Of a stretch of 64,000 nucleotides of DNA, positions 25,459-34,518 are shown piece after piece; the stretch's first letter is position 1; every line of letters begins with the position of its first letter. The notes under the pieces are model-generated. The model was not told where the DNA came from. It ran no database searches and saw only the letters and a program-made list of their open reading frames with translations. This DNA comes from Pantoea eucrina. Its GTDB lineage: Bacteria > Pseudomonadota > Gammaproteobacteria > Enterobacterales > Enterobacteriaceae. Both the position numbers and the translations under genes were made by a program. Location: positions 1,480,682 through 1,544,681 of the forward strand of contig NZ_MAYN01000008.1 in assembly GCF_001691555.1 (NCBI RefSeq), read 5' to 3'.

Positions 25459-26397
25459 TTAATAGCCGCGCTGGCGATCCACGCGCCCCGGGGGCTGCTG
25501 CCCTTTTTCCAGCTGCTGAATGGCGCTGGCAATAGCGTCCATTGCCTGCTCCGGCAGCGTAATAGCGGCACTGTGGGGCGTGATGGTGACGTGCGGATGC
25601 TGCCAGAGCGCATCGTCCGCCGGCAGCGGCTCCTGCTGAAAGACATCCAGCGCGGCGGCGGCAAGTTGCCCGCTGTTAAGCGCTGCCAGCAGGTCCGCTT
25701 CCACCACGTGCGCGCCGCGCGCCAGGTTGAGAAAGTGTGCGCCGTGCGGCAACGCGCGCAGGAAATCCGCGTTAATAAGATCGGTGGTTTCCGGCGTGGC
25801 GGGCAGCAGATCAATCACGACCTGGCAGCCGGCAAGAAAGTCGTGCAGCGCAGCGGCACCGTGGAAGGCGTGCACGCCAGGCAGGGTTTTCGGCGTGCGA
25901 CTCCAGCAGCGCAGCGGAAACCCCCATTGCTGCAGGCTTTCCAGCACGCTGCGGCCCAGCACGCCCGCCCCGAGAACACCAATGGTGAAGGTGTCGCGCG
26001 CCGGCAGCGGCAGCGGCTGCCAGCAGCGCGCCTGCTGCTGGCGCTGATAGTCAGCAAAGCGACGATACCAGCCCAGCACGCACCAGTTCGCGTACTCCTG
26101 CATCTGCTGTGCCATGCCGGTATCCTCCAGGCGGTACAGCGGCACCTGGTCACTCAGCCTGTCAGGATGCTGACGCTGCTGCTGCAGAAGTTCGTCGACG
26201 CCCGCTCCCATCGCGAACAGTCCCTTCAGGCTTCGCCCCGCCAGCATTTCCACCGGCGGCGAACGCACAATGGCATAATCTGCGCAGGCATCATCGCCTG
26301 GCTGCCACAGCCGGATTTCCGCGTCCGGCAGTCGACGGGCAACTCCCGTAAGCCAGCACTGCGCGTCCATTGACGGGTGATACCAGATAATCTTCAT
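25459..26397 (-). CDS. ghrA: glyoxylate/hydroxypyruvate reductase A
   Basis: A D-2-hydroxyacid dehydrogenase that reduces glyoxylate and hydroxypyruvate with NADPH. The Rossmann motif GVLGAGVLG is central, and the catalytic triad is visible: Arg in LARGAH, Glu in DVFQQEPLP and His in TPHSAAI. The start at 26397 has AGGAAG upstream and gives 312 residues, as in E. coli; the frame extends 4 codons further. The ghrA-ycdX-ycdY order is conserved with E. coli. Confidence 0.95.
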   Translation of the reverse strand: MKIIWYHPSMDAQCWLTGVARRLPDAEIRLWQPGDDACADYAIVRSPPVEMLAGRSLKGLFAMGAGVDELLQQQRQHPDRLSDQVPLYRLEDTGMAQQMQEYANWCVLGWYRRFADYQRQQQARCWQPLPLPARDTFTIGVLGAGVLGRSVLESLQQWGFPLRCWSRTPKTLPGVHAFHGAAALHDFLAGCQVVIDLLPATPETTDLINADFLRALPHGAHFLNLARGAHVVEADLLAALNSGQLAAAALDVFQQEPLPADDALWQHPHVTITPHSAAITLPEQAMDAIASAIQQLEKGQQPPGRVDRQRGY

Positions 26398-26601
26398 ACG
26401 CTTCCTCATTTTCTTTCAGCCTCCGGGAAACCACGCGGCGGAGCAAGTAAAAAACGCCAGCAGCAACAATTTCCTGCGCAATTACCCGGCAGCGCTTCAC
26501 ATTTCCATCGCCCTGCAGCGCCGGGCGGCGCGATAGCGACTAAAGTTGGTTGAGTGGTCAATACGTTAGCGAACCACGTTTTCGGACAAGGAGAAAAACC
26601 G

Positions 26602-28281
26602 ATGAGAAAAAATGTCATATTTATGCCCGCGCGTCTCTCTCTGCTGCTTACCACTGCCCTGCTGGCAACCAGCACGCTGGCGCATGCCGAAACCGGGAGC
26701 CGGATGCTGAGCCAGCCGCCGCAGCCGCCCGATGTACGCCTGGGTCCGCTCTTCAGCGCCGTGCAGAAAGCGCAGTTCTATCCCGATCAGAAAACCTTTG
26801 CTGACGCGATCCCGAAATATGATCCTGCCTCGATTCTTGCTGACTGGCAGATGCAAAAAAAGCAGCGCAATTTCGATCTCAAACGCTTTGTTGATATGAA
26901 TTTCACCCTGCCCAAAGCGCAGGATAAGTATGTACCGCCTGCCGGGCAGAGCCTGCGTGAGCACATCAACGGCTTGTGGCCGGTGCTGACGCGCAGCACG
27001 CCGGATGCCGGCCAGTATGATTCGCTGCTGCCGCTGCCAAAACCTTACGTCGTGCCAGGCGGACGTTTCCGCGAGGTCTATTACTGGGACAGCTATTTTA
27101 CCATGCTGGGCCTGGCAGAGAGCGGCAACTGGGATCGCGTACAGGACATGGTCGATAACTTTGCCACTGAGCTCGATCGCTACGGGCATATCCCTAACGG
27201 CAACCGCAGCTATTATCTCAGCCGGTCGCAGCCGCCGTTCTTCAGCCTGATGGTGGACCTGCTGGCAACGCATAAAGGCGATGAGGTTTACCGGCATTAC
27301 CAGCCGCAGCTGCAGAAGGAGTATGACTACTGGATGGCGGACAGCGACAGCGTGGCGGCCGGTCATGCCAGCAAGCGGGTGGTGAAATTGTCCGATGGTA
27401 CCCTGCTTAATCGCTACTGGGACGCACGCGACGTGCCGCGTACCGAATCCTGGCTGGATGATGTAAAGACAGCTGAAAAAACACCGGAACGTGACAAGCC
27501 GCAGCTCTGGCGCAACCTGCGCGCCGGCGCGGCGTCAGGCTGGGATTTCAGCTCGCGCTGGTTTACCGATGCGCATCATCTCGCCTCTATCCGTACCACA
27601 GAGCTGGTGCCGGTTGATCTCAACAGCCTGCTGTTTCATCTGGAACAGACGCTGTCAAAATCAGCCAGACTGGCAAAACAGGATGACAAAGCGAAAGCGT
27701 TTGCCGCGGCGGCTGAAAAACGCCAGGCAGCGATTAATCGTTACCTGTGGGATGAGAAACAGGGCTGGTATGCCGATTACGATTTCAGTAAAAAACAGGT
27801 TCATAACCAGCTGACGGCTGCTTCTCTTTTCCCGCTCTATATGCAGCTGGCCGGGGATAAACAGGCTGAGCGTACCGCTTCTGCTGTGGAAAAACAGTTG
27901 CTTAAACCCGGTGGTCTGGTGACAACCACGGTCAATAATGGCCAGCAGTGGGATGCACCTAATGGCTGGGCACCGCTGCAGTGGGTAGCAGTAGAAGGGC
28001 TGGAGCATTACAATCAGCCACAGCTGGCACGCCAGATTGGCCAGCGCTTCCTGCAAAACGTTCAGCAGACCTATGACAAAGAGCATAAGCTGGTGGAAAA
28101 ATATGTGGTTGAGGGCGCGCAGCTGGGTGGCGGTGGCGGCGGTGAATACCCGCTGCAGGATGGCTTCGGCTGGACCAACGGCGTGACGCTGATGCTGCTG
28201 GATAAATATTGCCCGAAAGAAAAAACCTGTAACAGCGCCAGCGACATACCTGATATGCCGGCGCTGCAGCGCGCGAATTGA
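26602..28281 (+). CDS. treA: periplasmic alpha,alpha-trehalase
   Basis: A glycoside hydrolase family 37 enzyme that splits trehalose to glucose in the periplasm under osmotic stress. It has a Sec signal peptide ending near LAHA (residues ~1-30), trehalase signature 1 [15 protein letters not shown] and signature 2 [13 protein letters not shown], plus a Gly-rich [16 protein letters not shown] loop near the end. The ATG at 26602 follows AAGGAG; the 16 codons upstream lack a signal character. A strong terminator follows. Confidence 0.96.
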   Translation: MRKNVIFMPARLSLLLTTALLATSTLAHAETGSRMLSQPPQPPDVRLGPLFSAVQKAQFYPDQKTFADAIPKYDPASILADWQMQKKQRNFDLKRFVDMNFTLPKAQDKYVPPAGQSLREHINGLWPVLTRSTPDAGQYDSLLPLPKPYVVPGGRFREVYYWDSYFTMLGLAESGNWDRVQDMVDNFATELDRYGHIPNGNRSYYLSRSQPPFFSLMVDLLATHKGDEVYRHYQPQLQKEYDYWMADSDSVAAGHASKRVVKLSDGTLLNRYWDARDVPRTESWLDDVKTAEKTPERDKPQLWRNLRAGAASGWDFSSRWFTDAHHLASIRTTELVPVDLNSLLFHLEQTLSKSARLAKQDDKAKAFAAAAEKRQAAINRYLWDEKQGWYADYDFSKKQVHNQLTAASLFPLYMQLAGDKQAERTASAVEKQLLKPGGLVTTTVNNGQQWDAPNGWAPLQWVAVEGLEHYNQPQLARQIGQRFLQNVQQTYDKEHKLVEKYVVEGAQLGGGGGGEYPLQDGFGWTNGVTLMLLDKYCPKEKTCNSASDIPDMPALQRAN

Positions 28282-28301
28282 TTTCGCGCTGGCTATAGCC
28301 G

Positions 28302-28336
28302 AAAAAAAACCGCGGCCCGGAGGCCGCGGTTTTTTT
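28302..28336. terminator. bidirectional terminator between treA and ymgE
   Basis: ACCGCGGCC and GGCCGCGGT pair around CGGA, flanked by eight A on the left and seven T on the right. Confidence 0.93.
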
Positions 28337-28348
28337 ATACGGGCAGAG

Positions 28349-28597
28349 TTAACTGCGCACTTTGCGGTAGATAAACAGCACCACGATGGCACCGATCACC
28401 GCCACAACAAAGCTGCCGAAGTTAAACCCGTCAACTCTGCCGAAACCAAACAGGGTACTGATCCAGCCGCCGACAACCGCACCGATGATACCCAGTACCA
28501 CGGTCAGGATGAAGCCGCCGCCATCTTTACCTGGCATAATCCACTTAGCGAGAATACCGGCGATCAGACCAAAAATAATCCATGAAAGAATACCCAT
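28349..28597 (-). CDS. ymgE: GlsB/YeaQ/YmgE-family small membrane protein
   Basis: An 82-residue, glycine-rich inner-membrane protein with three helices (IIFGLIAGILAKWIMPG, then ILTVVLGIIGAVVGGWI and a final helix). It is historically called transglycosylase-associated, and is stress-inducible in relatives. AAGGAG precedes the start. The ycgR-ymgE-emtA-ldcA neighbourhood is shared with E. coli. Confidence 0.9.
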   Translation of the reverse strand: MGILSWIIFGLIAGILAKWIMPGKDGGGFILTVVLGIIGAVVGGWISTLFGFGRVDGFNFGSFVVAVIGAIVVLFIYRKVRS

Positions 28598-28699
28598 TTG
28601 TTGCTCCTTACGTTATGAATCAAGGTGTTCACTGCGATAAGTATAGACGGGATTTTTTTACCTGCAGCGCGACTGCCGCTTTAATCAGCAGCCAGCCGC

Positions 28700-28726
28700 T
28701 AAAGCTTCAGCGCGTAACGCCGATAA
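28700..28726 (+). promoter_or_regulatory. sigma-28 (FliA) promoter of ycgR
   Basis: TAAAGCTT, an 11-nt spacer and GCCGATAA match the FliA consensus TAAAGTTT-N11-GCCGATAA at 15 of 16 positions. It would start transcription near 28733, about 36 nt before ycgR. Confidence 0.85.
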
Positions 28727-28768
28727 TCGTCACATAATGACGATAAGCGCAGCAGCGGGGAGCAGGAT

Positions 28769-29500
28769 GTGAAAGACGCCGATAACGAACAGTATCTCAA
28801 GCGAGGTACGTTAGCGGTTTTGAATGTGATGAGGGATCTGTCGCGCTATCAAACTCCCCTGATGGTAACGTTTAATCGCGGACAGTTTATCAGCCGTCTG
28901 CTGGTTGCCGATGAAGAGTGCATTATTTTCGATCTGGGCAGCAATGCATTGAGCAATGAGTGGGTGCTGGAGAGTCCCGACTTCAACGTTTGTGCAGAGA
29001 CCTACGGTGCCAAAATTGAGTTCACCCTGGCCGCCCTGTCGCTGGTTGAATATGAAGGATTGCCCGCGTTCAGTGCCCCGCTGCCGGCGTGCGCCTGGCA
29101 AATCCAGCGCCGCGAATTTTTCCGCATTAACGCCCCGCTGGAACCGGCTTTCTGGTGTTATACCCACTGGCCGGATGGCAGCCCGGCGCGCTTTCGCCTG
29201 CAGGATCTTTCGCTGGGCGGGGTCGGGGTATTACCGGAAGGGACACTGCCGGAAGACCTTGCCCGTGGTGATACGTTCCGCCAGCTGCGGGTCGAGCTGG
29301 GCGAGTTTGGTCAGTTTGAGGTCACCGCAGAGCTGCTGCATATTGGCGAGCGCAGCGTAGTACGCAAAGGCGAAGCCTGCGTCATACCGCGGCTGAGCTT
29401 TCGTTTCACGGCAATTGAACCGGTGCAGGAACGCCAGCTGCAGCAGGTGATCTTTGCCCTTGAACGCCTGGCACGCGATAAAGTGAGTCGCTTTCAGTAA
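28769..29500 (+). CDS. ycgR: YcgR, cyclic-di-GMP flagellar brake
   Basis: A 243-residue cytosolic protein with an N-terminal YcgR domain and a C-terminal PilZ domain. The c-di-GMP-binding motif is complete: R115-E-F-F-R119 followed by D146-L-S-L-G-G151. With c-di-GMP bound, YcgR slows the flagellar motor. It starts with GTG after GGGGAG. The sigma-28 promoter upstream shows class III flagellar control. Confidence 0.95.
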   Translation: MKDADNEQYLKRGTLAVLNVMRDLSRYQTPLMVTFNRGQFISRLLVADEECIIFDLGSNALSNEWVLESPDFNVCAETYGAKIEFTLAALSLVEYEGLPAFSAPLPACAWQIQRREFFRINAPLEPAFWCYTHWPDGSPARFRLQDLSLGGVGVLPEGTLPEDLARGDTFRQLRVELGEFGQFEVTAELLHIGERSVVRKGEACVIPRLSFRFTAIEPVQERQLQQVIFALERLARDKVSRFQ

Positions 29501-29589
29501 CTGCCGCTGCGCCTGCAGGATATCTCTGCCAGGCTATGCTTCTCCTTGCCCTTTATTTTAACCAGCGCCCGGCAAGGAGAACCTCCCCC

Positions 29590-30717
29590 ATGGAAAACTG
29601 GCTTTCAGCCTCTGGCTGGCAACGCATTTTTCTTAATCAAACCATCTGGATCAACAGCGCCATCATCCTCTTTGGCACCCTTATCGTCTGGTGGCTGTTG
29701 CGCACCGCTATCCGCTTTGTTTCTAACCGTATTGCGCACTACAGCGAACAGCGCCACGTGCGCTTCACCGCCATCCTGGTTGAGATCCTGCGCAGCACCA
29801 GCCAGTCGCTGCTGCTGATCTTTTCTCTGCTGATTTCGCTGAAATTTGCTGACCTGCCGGCAAACTGGAGCGTGGCAATTGCCCACAGCTGGTTCCTCGC
29901 CCTGATTCTGCAGTTCACGCTGTGGATTGACTGCGGCATCCGTCTATGGCTGAAAAGCATGCTGCGCGATCCGCTGCACGTGCGCAATCCGGTCACCACC
30001 GTGATCCTCGGCATTCTGCTGCGGGTGGTGGTATGGGTGATGATGCTGCTGGCGATCCTCTCCAACATGGGGATCGACATTACTGCGCTGGTGGCCAGTT
30101 TAGGCGTCGGCGGTATTGCCATTGCGCTGGCGATTCAGACCGTGCTGAGCGATGTGTTTGCGTCGCTGGCGATCGGCTTTGACAAACCGTTTGAGCACGG
30201 TGATTTTATTGTGTTTGGCGATATCGCGGGCTCCATTGAGCATATCGGTCTGAAAACCACGCGTCTGCGCAGCCTCGGCGGCGAGCAGATTGTCTGCTCA
30301 AACACCATTCTGTTACAGCAGACGATCCACAACTATAAACGTATGCAGCAGCGACGCATCGTGTTTAAGTTTGGTATTAACTACGGTACGCCGGCGGAGA
30401 AAGTGCGGCAGATTGGCGGCATGGTGAAAACCATCATTGAAGGCGTGCCGGATACCCGTTTTGACCGCGCGCATTTCCTCTCGTTTGATGAGTCGCAGCT
30501 TACGTTTGAAGTGGTCTACTTTGTGCTGAGTGCGGATTACAATGTCTATATGGATATTCAGCAGGAAATTAACCTGCAGCTGATGGCGCAGCTGGAGCAG
30601 AAGCAGATCCGCTTCGCCTTCCCGATGCGGCGCGTAGAGTTTACCGGTGGCGTGCTGCCGCGTATCAATCTCAGCGATGCGTCAAACGAAGCACCAGCAC
30701 AGGGTGCGCAGCGTTAA
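29590..30717 (+). CDS. MscS-family mechanosensitive channel
   Basis: A 375-residue inner-membrane channel with several N-terminal helices, a pore helix and cytoplasmic beta domain. The signature LVASLGVGGIAIALAIQTVL followed by DVFASLAIGFDKPFEHGDFI marks the pore-to-beta junction. The ATG at 29590 follows AAGGAGA; the frame continues to 29536 without support. It resembles E. coli YnaI/YjeP-type small channels more than MscS itself. Its last codons lie in a 27-bp tandem duplication. Confidence 0.9.
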   Translation: MENWLSASGWQRIFLNQTIWINSAIILFGTLIVWWLLRTAIRFVSNRIAHYSEQRHVRFTAILVEILRSTSQSLLLIFSLLISLKFADLPANWSVAIAHSWFLALILQFTLWIDCGIRLWLKSMLRDPLHVRNPVTTVILGILLRVVVWVMMLLAILSNMGIDITALVASLGVGGIAIALAIQTVLSDVFASLAIGFDKPFEHGDFIVFGDIAGSIEHIGLKTTRLRSLGGEQIVCSNTILLQQTIHNYKRMQQRRIVFKFGINYGTPAEKVRQIGGMVKTIIEGVPDTRFDRAHFLSFDESQLTFEVVYFVLSADYNVYMDIQQEINLQLMAQLEQKQIRFAFPMRRVEFTGGVLPRINLSDASNEAPAQGAQR

Positions 30718-30743
30718 GCACCAGCACAGGGTGCGCAGCGTTA
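30690..30743 (+). repeat. 27-bp perfect tandem duplication across the MscS-like stop codon
   Basis: Positions 30690-30716 are repeated exactly at 30717-30743. The unit begins AGCACCAGCACAGGG and ends GCGTTA. The first copy encodes the last residues, so the second copy reproduces a ghost of the C terminus after the stop. Confidence 0.95.
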
Positions 30744-30754
30744 AGCTGCGCACC
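30730..30754. terminator. 10-bp hairpin between convergent channel and emtA genes
   Basis: GGTGCGCAGC and GCTGCGCACC are perfect arms around GTTAA. No T run follows on either side, so termination strength is doubtful. The left arm is supplied by the second copy of the tandem duplication. Confidence 0.5.
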
Positions 30755-30759
30755 GCGCG

Positions 30760-31389
30760 CTAGCCAATCGTGCGGTAGGCCGTGGTCACTTTCCACAGAT
30801 AGCGCGGTGCCTGCGCTGCCGGATGGTTGTTTTGTACATGCTGATAAAACTCATCCGGCGACATCGCGTTTATCATCGCAATGGCGCGCTCGCGATCGCG
30901 TGAGAACGTGCGCAGCAGCGCGCCGGCACCGTTGGCATAGGAGACAATGGTGGCGTAGCGCAGCGTCAGCGGATCGCGGATACCGGCCAGCGCAGACTCC
31001 TGCAAAATGCGCAGATAGGCGACACCAATATCGATGTTTCTGGCCGGATCGCGCAGCTCAGCTGTTGAGGGCTGCCCGTGACGTCCCTGCACGCGATAGA
31101 CTTCGCGCCCCGCCGTCGAGGCTTTGATCTGCATCAGTCCTACCGCGTTAGAGCGGCTGACTGCCGCAGGATTGCCGCCCGATTCGACACTGATAATGGC
31201 GCTGATTAACTTCTCATCAACGCCATAATGAGTGGCAGCATCTTCTGTAAACAGCGCCCAGGCATCATTAATTTTCGAGGGCGGAGCCTGAGTGAGAGGC
31301 GTATTGCGCTCAGGCACTCTGGGTTTTTCCGGTTCACTGGCGCAGCCTGCCAGCAGTAAAGCAGAGAGCATAAGTAGTCGAAATTTCAC
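30760..31389 (-). CDS. emtA: membrane-bound endo-type lytic murein transglycosylase A
   Basis: An outer-membrane lipoprotein (MltE) that cleaves peptidoglycan strands internally. The lipobox LLAGC puts the lipidated Cys at 16. The SLT domain shows ISAIISVESGGNP with catalytic Glu69, SNAVGLMQIK, and DPARNIDIGVAYL. At 209 residues it matches the family. It is divergent from ldcA, whose product recycles the released muropeptides. Confidence 0.93.
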   Translation of the reverse strand: MKFRLLMLSALLLAGCASEPEKPRVPERNTPLTQAPPSKINDAWALFTEDAATHYGVDEKLISAIISVESGGNPAAVSRSNAVGLMQIKASTAGREVYRVQGRHGQPSTAELRDPARNIDIGVAYLRILQESALAGIRDPLTLRYATIVSYANGAGALLRTFSRDRERAIAMINAMSPDEFYQHVQNNHPAAQAPRYLWKVTTAYRTIG

Positions 31390-31553
31390 TGTTTTTCAGG
31401 TTCCGCTATAAGAGAGGCGCAGGCTATCATAGCCATGACGGCCAGCAGTAAAATTACCGTTAATCTGAAAATAGCAAAATTCATTATGCTGTCGTGACGC
31501 TGTTCACGCAGTTTGTCACTATGAACCCTTCAGTACAGAGCAGGAAAAGCGCG

Positions 31554-32477
31554 ATGCACCCAGCCCGTTCCTTTCGTTTGATCGCCCCTTCTGGCTATTG
31601 CCACAACCAGGACGCCGCCCGGCGCGGCATTGAGCGGCTTCAGCACGCAGGCCACCGGGTAGAGAATAGCGCAGTCGTTACCCGCCGCTTTCAGCGCTTT
31701 GCCGGTACGGACGCGGAACGGCTGGCGGATATCAATGCACTGGCCGCGCCAGACACGCTGCCGGATATTATTCTGGCGGTGCGCGGCGGCTACGGTGCCA
31801 CCCGCCTGCTGGATAAGCTGGATTATAGTGGTATTGCGCAGCGCCTGAGCGGTGAGCCGGTTGCGCTGTGCGGCCACAGTGACTTTACCGCTATTCAGCT
31901 GGCCCTGCTGGCTCAGACCGGTCTGATGAGCTTCAGCGGCCCGATGCTGGCCGGTAATTTTGGTGCGGATGACGTCTCAGCGTTTACCGACCATCATTTC
32001 TGGCAGGCAATCTCCGCCCCGGAACTGATGCTGAACTGGCGGAGTGAAAGCCCGGACCGCGGCCGCTGGCAGGGCCGCCTGTGGGGCGGCAATCTGGCGA
32101 TGATCTGCACGCTGATTGGCACGCCCTGGCTGCCACAGATCGAAGGGGGCATTCTGGTAATTGAAGATGTTAATGAACACCCGTTTCGCATTGAACGCAT
32201 GCTGCTGCAGCTGCAGCAGTGCGGTATTCTCGCGCGGCAGCAGGCAATTGTTACCGGTAGTTTTACCAGTACGTCACTCAGCGCCTATGATAACGGCTTC
32301 GGTTTCGACACTGTCTGGCAGCGTCTGCGCGATGAGTATCAGCTGCCGGTAATAAGCGATCTGGCGTTTGGTCATGCGCCCGATACCGTCACGCTGCCGC
32401 TGGGTGCACATGCTACGCTTGATATTGATGCCGGCGACGCGCGGCTCAGCATCACCGGACATCCGGTGCTGCGATAA
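31554..32477 (+). CDS. ldcA: murein tetrapeptide carboxypeptidase (LD-carboxypeptidase A)
   Basis: A cytoplasmic S66-family serine peptidase that removes the terminal D-Ala from recycled murein tetrapeptide. The nucleophile is S109 in CGHSDFTAIQ. The blocks LAVRGGYGATRLL and LWGGNLAMI, the Glu in VIEDVNEHPFRIERML and the terminal FGHAPDTVTLPLGAHA are intact. The ATG at 31554 follows CAGGAAAA and agrees with the E. coli N terminus; the open frame upstream to 31494 has no support. Confidence 0.94.
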   Translation: MHPARSFRLIAPSGYCHNQDAARRGIERLQHAGHRVENSAVVTRRFQRFAGTDAERLADINALAAPDTLPDIILAVRGGYGATRLLDKLDYSGIAQRLSGEPVALCGHSDFTAIQLALLAQTGLMSFSGPMLAGNFGADDVSAFTDHHFWQAISAPELMLNWRSESPDRGRWQGRLWGGNLAMICTLIGTPWLPQIEGGILVIEDVNEHPFRIERMLLQLQQCGILARQQAIVTGSFTSTSLSAYDNGFGFDTVWQRLRDEYQLPVISDLAFGHAPDTVTLPLGAHATLDIDAGDARLSITGHPVLR

Positions 32478-32479
32478 TA

Positions 32480-33163
32480 TTGTCTGCAGGAGATCGCCCT
32501 CTGAAGCCGCTTTATGAAGACTTATGGATCTCCACGCCGGAATTCCCTGCCGAAGAGACCGCTAATGACCTGATGATGCATGGCTTTATGCTACGGCATC
32601 CGCGCGGCAACCTGCTGATTGGCCGGGTGGAAAATCCGCTCGATCATGAGTTTCTGGCGGAGGCAGGCGGCGTTATACGCCATTACCTTACGCACTGGCA
32701 TGAAGCAGCACCCGGTGCACGGCTGATTCAGCAGCGCTTCAGCAGCGCGCTTTACTGCCACAGCCGCTCGCTGGGACCCGTTAGCCTGGTGGTTGAGCCG
32801 GATGAAACCTTTACCCGGCGGGAGGTGCATTTTGGTGATTTTCATCTGCTGCCCACGCCAGGTCACACGCCGGGCAGCAGCAGCTATCTCTATCACTCCC
32901 CGCTCGGACAGACCTATCTGTTTGTCGGCGATACCCTTACCTGCGACTACAACCGCTGGATCAGCGTATTAAAGCCTGACAGTAACCCGGCCGAGCTGCG
33001 GCAGTCGCTGGAACTTTACCGTACGCTGCGACCCGATGTGGTGCTGATGAGCACTACGCGCGGCCACCTCTCGTGGGTAAAAACGGATCTGTCCGGCTGG
33101 CTGGCGGCGATTGACGAAGCGGAGCAGTCGCCGCTGGATCTGCGACAGCAGCCGCTGCTGTAA
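32480..33163 (+). CDS. metallo-beta-lactamase-fold protein
   Basis: A 227-residue MBL-fold protein. The usual HxHxDH motif is replaced by THWHEA, while the later metal-ligand regions (TPGHTPGSS and FVGDTL) are kept. It may bind one metal or use another chemistry. The start is unusual. The first codon after the ldcA stop is TTG at 32480, but a good AGGAG (32488-32492) lies 8 nt before an in-frame CTG at 32501, whose product would begin MKPLYEDLW. That CTG may be the true start. No ATG in frame is well placed. It is probably co-transcribed with ldcA. Confidence 0.78.
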   Translation: MSAGDRPLKPLYEDLWISTPEFPAEETANDLMMHGFMLRHPRGNLLIGRVENPLDHEFLAEAGGVIRHYLTHWHEAAPGARLIQQRFSSALYCHSRSLGPVSLVVEPDETFTRREVHFGDFHLLPTPGHTPGSSSYLYHSPLGQTYLFVGDTLTCDYNRWISVLKPDSNPAELRQSLELYRTLRPDVVLMSTTRGHLSWVKTDLSGWLAAIDEAEQSPLDLRQQPLL

Positions 33164-33577
33164 TCAGAGAACTTTGGTCAGGTAGTGGCGCTGGTGATGA
33201 CGCGGATAGTTATCCAGGCTGAACCGGAGCTGATAGCCCTGTTTTTCGTAGAACGGGCGCGCCTGAAAGCTTGCCGTATCCACCTGCGCATAGAGACAAC
33301 CCCGCGCCCGCGCTTCGTTCTCTGCCGCCGTTATCAGCCGGGTGCCGGCGCCCTGCCCACGCAGCGCGTCACTGACCCACAGCATGTCGATACGCAGCCA
33401 GTTACCACAGGTTGATCCTGTCAAACCTGCTATTTTCCCGCCATCTGCATCATGAATAAACACGCCCAGCGCTTTGATCTCGCTGACATCAATAAAGCGG
33501 CTGTTGAAAGCGTTGAGGCCCAGTCTGATGTCGTCGAGATCCTGCGCAGTAACGCTGTCGGTAACGCTGAGTGACAT
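33164..33577 (-). CDS. GNAT-family N-acetyltransferase
   Basis: A 137-residue GNAT domain with the acetyl-CoA loop ALRGQGAGTRLI (motif A) and a C-terminal ARPFYEKQGYQLRFSL typical of motif B. The acceptor substrate is unknown. It is convergent with the MBL-fold gene, with adjacent stops. Confidence 0.85.
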   Translation of the reverse strand: MSLSVTDSVTAQDLDDIRLGLNAFNSRFIDVSEIKALGVFIHDADGGKIAGLTGSTCGNWLRIDMLWVSDALRGQGAGTRLITAAENEARARGCLYAQVDTASFQARPFYEKQGYQLRFSLDNYPRHHQRHYLTKVL

Positions 33578-33597
33578 GGTGTTGTTCCTGTGCGGTG

Positions 33598-33981
33598 TTA
33601 AGAAGAGGCGTGCTGACGATCGTCATAACGATCGAGAGAGACGATGGCGGCATCACGCTTCACTGAACGCTGACAGGGAACCAGTTTGTCGCTCTGCGCA
33701 TAAACGAAAAAGGTTTCACCGCTCTCTTTATTGATGACCAGTCGATCCCCGTTGCGGAACCGCGTGATGGCTACGCTGTCGCCACCCTCAAGGTGGAGAC
33801 GCTGTTGTCCGGCGGCCACCTGAAAATGTCGCTGCGGCCACATCAGCGTGCTGAGTCCGTAACTGGCGCGGGATACCGTCATGGTGGCCCGCCCCGCACA
33901 GGTGATCTGAAATTCACTTTCGCTCCAGGCCGGAGCAATCTGACAGGCCATCAGGCCCGCGGCTATGACCAGAATTTTCAT
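33598..33981 (-). CDS. exported hypothetical protein, 127 aa
   Basis: The N terminus MKILVIAAGLMACQIAPAWS is a good Sec signal peptide with likely cleavage near residue 20. The mature domain of about 105 residues has two cysteines (ITCAGR and LVPCQR) that may form a disulfide in the periplasm, and appears rich in beta strands. I do not recognise the family. The frame is open to 34122, but the signal peptide sets the start at 33981. It lies 20 bp from the GNAT gene start on the same strand and upstream of it. Confidence 0.65.
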   Translation of the reverse strand: MKILVIAAGLMACQIAPAWSESEFQITCAGRATMTVSRASYGLSTLMWPQRHFQVAAGQQRLHLEGGDSVAITRFRNGDRLVINKESGETFFVYAQSDKLVPCQRSVKRDAAIVSLDRYDDRQHASS

Positions 33982-34133
33982 GCTGTTTTTCGCCTGAGTG
34001 TGATGTAGTGGTTCGCAGGGTAACACAGCGGGAAGCAGATTAATGCGTGGCGTGCTGCGACTCAGGGCTGGCGCGCTGAGTCGCAGCATAGCCATAAAGC
34101 AGGAGTAAAGCCGATATCGCATCGGCCTGACGT

Positions 34134-34313
34134 TTACTCAGCGGCCACCTGAGCCGCCACCAGCATCAATGCCAGTCCGGCATCTTCTGGATCGAATTTA
34201 TGCATAACATCGTGGATCGCCGTGACACAGTTCATGACCTGTTTTTTCTTATCGGCATCCAGCTGATCTATCGCCTGCTGAAGAATCATTAAGCTGGCTT
34301 CTTCTTCTCTCAT
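34134..34313 (-). CDS. small helical protein, 59 aa
   Basis: A short frame starts at ATG 34313, with AGGGT about 8 nt upstream. The product is strongly amphipathic (REEEASLMILQQAIDQLDADKKKQV, shown here only for its pattern of acidic and hydrophobic residues) and ends in an alanine/valine-rich helix. No membrane signal is evident. I do not recognise it; the pattern suggests a small regulatory or chaperone-like helical hairpin. Confidence 0.55.
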   Translation of the reverse strand: MREEEASLMILQQAIDQLDADKKKQVMNCVTAIHDVMHKFDPEDAGLALMLVAAQVAAE

Positions 34314-34518
34314 TAATTTACCCTATCTTATACTTGCCTGGTGCACTGCGCTGGCAAGAATACCGTTTATCTGCTACCAAAGTCACCCCCTTAACTTGCC
34401 TACCGCTTAACACTTAAACAAATCCCAAATGGGAAGTGCAGCCAGACCTGCTATGCTCATAGCAGCGTTAGGCATTGTCGTGCCACTGTCAGACAGGGAA
34501 AGAACCAGGATCAGGACC

